Assembly: GCA_031277925.1 (NCBI GenBank)
Contig: JAITLJ010000144.1
Coordinates: 1-46,791, forward strand
DNA: 46,791 nt
Reading direction: 5' to 3'
Source of the DNA: Prevotellaceae bacterium
GTDB taxonomy: Bacteria > Bacteroidota > Bacteroidia > Bacteroidales > UBA932
Numbering within the stretch: the stretch's first letter is position 1; the number at the start of each line of letters is the position of its first letter. This document shows positions 44,402-46,791 of this stretch, piece by piece. The notes beneath the pieces are model-generated. The model saw only the letters and a program-made list of their open reading frames with translations. It did not search any database and was not told the origin of the DNA. Made by a program: the position numbers and the translations under genes.

Positions 44402-46791
44402 ATGAAAACGAAATTCAAACATTTTTTACCGTATGTAGCGGCGATTTTTATATTTTTAATAATTTCTGTCGGCTATTTTACACCTGCCATTTTTCAAGGG
44501 AAAACATTGTTTCAAGAAGATATACGCAGAGGAGCAGGCATGGGCAGAGATTTGAACGAACATGTAGCTGCAACAGGAGAAAGAAGCTTATGGTCATCAC
44601 GAATGTTTTCGGGGATGCCGTCTTATCAAATAACTCCGAATTATAAAACAGCGCCCGTTTTGCGCGAAATGAGAAATGCTTTTGAAGGATGGTTGCCGTC
44701 GCCGGCAAACCACCTTTTTGCCTATATGCTGGGCTTTTTTATTTTGCTGCTGGCGTTGCGTATAAATCCGTGGTTGGCAATGGTTGGCGCTATTGCTTAT
44801 GCTTTTTCTTCGTACTTTTTAATTATTATCGAAGCCGGGCATATTTGGAAAGTCTGGGTGCTGGAACTCATCCCGCCAACGATGGCAGGAATTATTTGGG
44901 CTTATCGCGGAAAATTTTTGGAAGGAGGCGTTGTTACCGCTCTGTTTTTTGCCTTGCAAATAGTTTCAAATCACATTCAAATGACATATTACTTTTTGTT
45001 GTTTGTCGGTGTGTTTATAATCTGCCGATTGGTTTACGATATTCGAAAACGCCAGATTGCAAAATTTTTTAAAGCGACTATAGTTTTATTTATTGCAGGA
45101 TTGATTGGATTTGGAGCAAATGCCACTAACCTTATTTTATCAGCAAAACATTCTGCGCAAACTATTCGCGGAAAGTCGGAATTGACAGACAGTATTGCGA
45201 ATAAAACAAGCGGACTCGACCCTAATTATGCTACGCAGTGGAGTTATGGTATTGGAGAAACATTTACCTTATTAATACCGAATACCAAAGGCGGAGCCTC
45301 TGAACCGATTGGTTATGCTAAACAAAAAAATGGACAATGGCAGCCCGATAGCAATAAAAATAAAGCAGCCTTAAAGAAAATTACTGATAAAAATGTACGG
45401 GACTATCTTGCAAGACAACAAAGCTATTGGGGCAAACAACCATTTACATCCGGTCCTGTGTATGTTGGCGCTTTCATTTTGTTTTTGTTTATTTTCGGTC
45501 TCTTTGTTGTCAAAGGATATTTAAAATGGGCTTTGCTTGCCGGAACGGTTTTTTCCATTTTGCTTGCGTGGGGACATAATTTTATGTGGTTTACCGATCT
45601 GTTTCTTCATTATTTTCCGATGTACAATAAATTTAGAACAGTTTCGTCTATATTGGTTGTTGCCGAACTTACAATTCCTGTGCTTGCCGTATTGGCATTG
45701 TGTAAAATTGTAGAAAACCGACAACTTCTAACTGAAAAAAGAGAAGCATTTCTTCTAAGTTTAGGTTTTACAGCAGGATTAGCGTTCATTTTTATTCTTT
45801 TACCTCAATTGTTTTTTGATTTTTCTTCTCCGCAAGATTTTGATACATTAAAAGCTCAAGGTCTTTCTAATACAGTGATATTAAATATTATAAACGATTT
45901 GGAATCTGTCCGTATTTCAATTTTCCGCAGTGATGCCTGGCGCAGTGTAATTATTATTTTAATCGGCGCTGGACTCTTGTGGCTCTACCGCGCCAAAACG
46001 ATAAACAAATCATTATTAATTGCATCTGTTGCCATTCTTACTTTATTCGATTTGGCGAATGTCGATAAACGCTACCTGAACAACAACGACTTTTTACAAA
46101 AAAATGAAACTAAAACCGTTTGGGTAAGCACAGATGCCGACAGGCAAATTCTGAAAGATAACAACCCGAATTTTCGAGTATTTAACCTGTCGCTTTCCGC
46201 ATTTAATGATGCAAGTACTTCGTATTATCACAAATCAATCGGAGGCTATCACGGCGCAAAATTACGCCGCTATCAGGATCTAATTGATAAATATCTTAAT
46301 TCGGGGAATAGGAGCGTGTTATCTATGTTAAATACAAAATATTTCATTCGATTTGCAGACTCTAATAATAGCGGAAAGTTAATAATTCAGCGTAATCCGG
46401 ACGCATTGGGTAACGTCTGGTACATTGATAGTGTGCGTATTACGGTTGATCCGAACGAAGAAATTGAAGCCATTGGTGAAGTTAATTTGAAAAATACAGT
46501 CGTTGTTGATAAACGCTTTGAAAATCAGTTGGAAAACTTTATATATCAAGTAGATAGCACTCGTGCAATTGAGATGACCGACTATAAAATTAATGATATA
46601 AAATACAAATCAAATTGTGCAGCAGAACAAATCGCCGTTTTTTCTGAAATTTATTACGATGACGGGCTGACGCGCTGGGAGGCTTTCATTGACGGGAAGC
46701 CTGCGCCGCATTTCCGCGCCAACTACGTGTTGCGCGCCTTGCGCGTGCCTGCCGGCGAACATACAATAGAATTTGTGTTCAAACCGAAAGC
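44402..46791 (+). CDS. YfhO-family multi-pass membrane protein (3' end outside window)
   Basis: The reading frame stays open from the ATG at 44402 to the window end (796 codons), so the gene is truncated only by the window. The ORF track omitted it. My translation begins MKTKFKHFLPYVAAIFIFL, has a helix and then a conserved-looking periplasmic stretch (LFQEDIRRGAGMGRDLNEH), then many membrane helices (to about residue 550), then a soluble C-terminal domain. The arrangement matches the YfhO family (PF09586), membrane proteins related to glycosyltransferases acting on envelope or teichoic-acid sugars in Firmicutes. The role in Bacteroidota is unclear. The last 130 bp are strikingly GC-rich compared with the rest of the gene. 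Confidence 0.85.
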   Translation, partial: MKTKFKHFLPYVAAIFIFLIISVGYFTPAIFQGKTLFQEDIRRGAGMGRDLNEHVAATGERSLWSSRMFSGMPSYQITPNYKTAPVLREMRNAFEGWLPSPANHLFAYMLGFFILLLALRINPWLAMVGAIAYAFSSYFLIIIEAGHIWKVWVLELIPPTMAGIIWAYRGKFLEGGVVTALFFALQIVSNHIQMTYYFLLFVGVFIICRLVYDIRKRQIAKFFKATIVLFIAGLIGFGANATNLILSAKHSAQTIRGKSELTDSIANKTSGLDPNYATQWSYGIGETFTLLIPNTKGGASEPIGYAKQKNGQWQPDSNKNKAALKKITDKNVRDYLARQQSYWGKQPFTSGPVYVGAFILFLFIFGLFVVKGYLKWALLAGTVFSILLAWGHNFMWFTDLFLHYFPMYNKFRTVSSILVVAELTIPVLAVLALCKIVENRQLLTEKREAFLLSLGFTAGLAFIFILLPQLFFDFSSPQDFDTLKAQGLSNTVILNIINDLESVRISIFRSDAWRSVIIILIGAGLLWLYRAKTINKSLLIASVAILTLFDLANVDKRYLNNNDFLQKNETKTVWVSTDADRQILKDNNPNFRVFNLSLSAFNDASTSYYHKSIGGYHGAKLRRYQDLIDKYLNSGNRSVLSMLNTKYFIRFADSNNSGKLIIQRNPDALGNVWYIDSVRITVDPNEEIEAIGEVNLKNTVVVDKRFENQLENFIYQVDSTRAIEMTDYKINDIKYKSNCAAEQIAVFSEIYYDDGLTRWEAFIDGKPAPHFRANYVLRALRVPAGEHTIEFVFKPK

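Noticed and set aside
1-46791. tRNA or rRNA genes
   Set aside because: No cloverleaf-like or rRNA-like stretch was recognised in the intergenic regions. A covariance-model scan was not possible here.

Overview
The window is chromosomal DNA from an AT-rich member of the Bacteroidota, most likely order Bacteroidales. The evidence is the gene order nadK-DUF6089-uppS-bamA-ompH-ompH, the Bacteroidota-type families (NamZ/DUF1343, the PBP1+LysM protein, YfhO, the long SecA with a SEC-C tail), and -7 promoter elements of the form TAnnTTTG before many genes with little Shine-Dalgarno signal. I could not run searches. Family calls rest on motifs, length and context read from the supplied translations.

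Layout. 1-750: dispersed-repeat region without a convincing gene. 0.75-6.9 kb: leftward envelope cluster nadK, DUF6089 barrel, uppS, bamA and two Skp/OmpH chaperones, closed by a terminator. 7.0-8.2 kb: pdxJ (+) converging on rpiB (-). 8.2-9.0 kb: a very AT-rich gene-free stretch where gene direction switches from mostly leftward to mostly rightward, a candidate replication origin. 9.0-13.6 kb: nadA, ruvB, a NamZ-type muramidase lipoprotein and a nucleoside-type MFS permease, ended by a terminator. 13.6-14.15 kb: repeats. 14.15-24.2 kb: rightward S4 protein, recG, DUF3108, LolC/E-like permease, two abutting M23 peptidases and secA. 24.4-27.9 kb: accessory-looking stretch with a small outer-membrane barrel gene, a 171-bp segment bounded by perfect inverted repeats and holding a promoter, a TolC-type channel, repeats and a GC-rich HU-like gene. 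28.0-31.0 kb: an RND pump (-). 31.3-46.8 kb: rightward phoH, purC, PBP1/LysM protein, folC, dut, TPR lipoprotein, EnvC-like protein, ybeY, mnmG, a parS-like pair of sites, uvrC and a YfhO membrane protein cut by the window end.

Function. Most of the window is housekeeping: outer-membrane protein assembly (BamA, two Skp), undecaprenyl carrier synthesis (UppS), secretion (SecA), cell-wall remodelling (NamZ, M23 pair, EnvC-like, LysM), cofactor and nucleotide synthesis (NadA, NadK, PdxJ, FolC, PurC, Dut, RpiB), and DNA/RNA maintenance (RuvB, RecG, UvrC, MnmG, YbeY).

The most notable observation is at 25085-25255, upstream of the barrel gene. Two identical 29-nt sites in inverted orientation enclose a textbook Bacteroidetes promoter (TTTG-N19-TACCTTTG) that now points away from the gene. 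Inversion would turn it toward the gene, the arrangement of a phase-variable promoter switch. The parS-like palindromes after mnmG and the AT-rich strand-switch region are the next most interesting. No CRISPR array, rRNA, tRNA, transposase or recombinase gene was seen.
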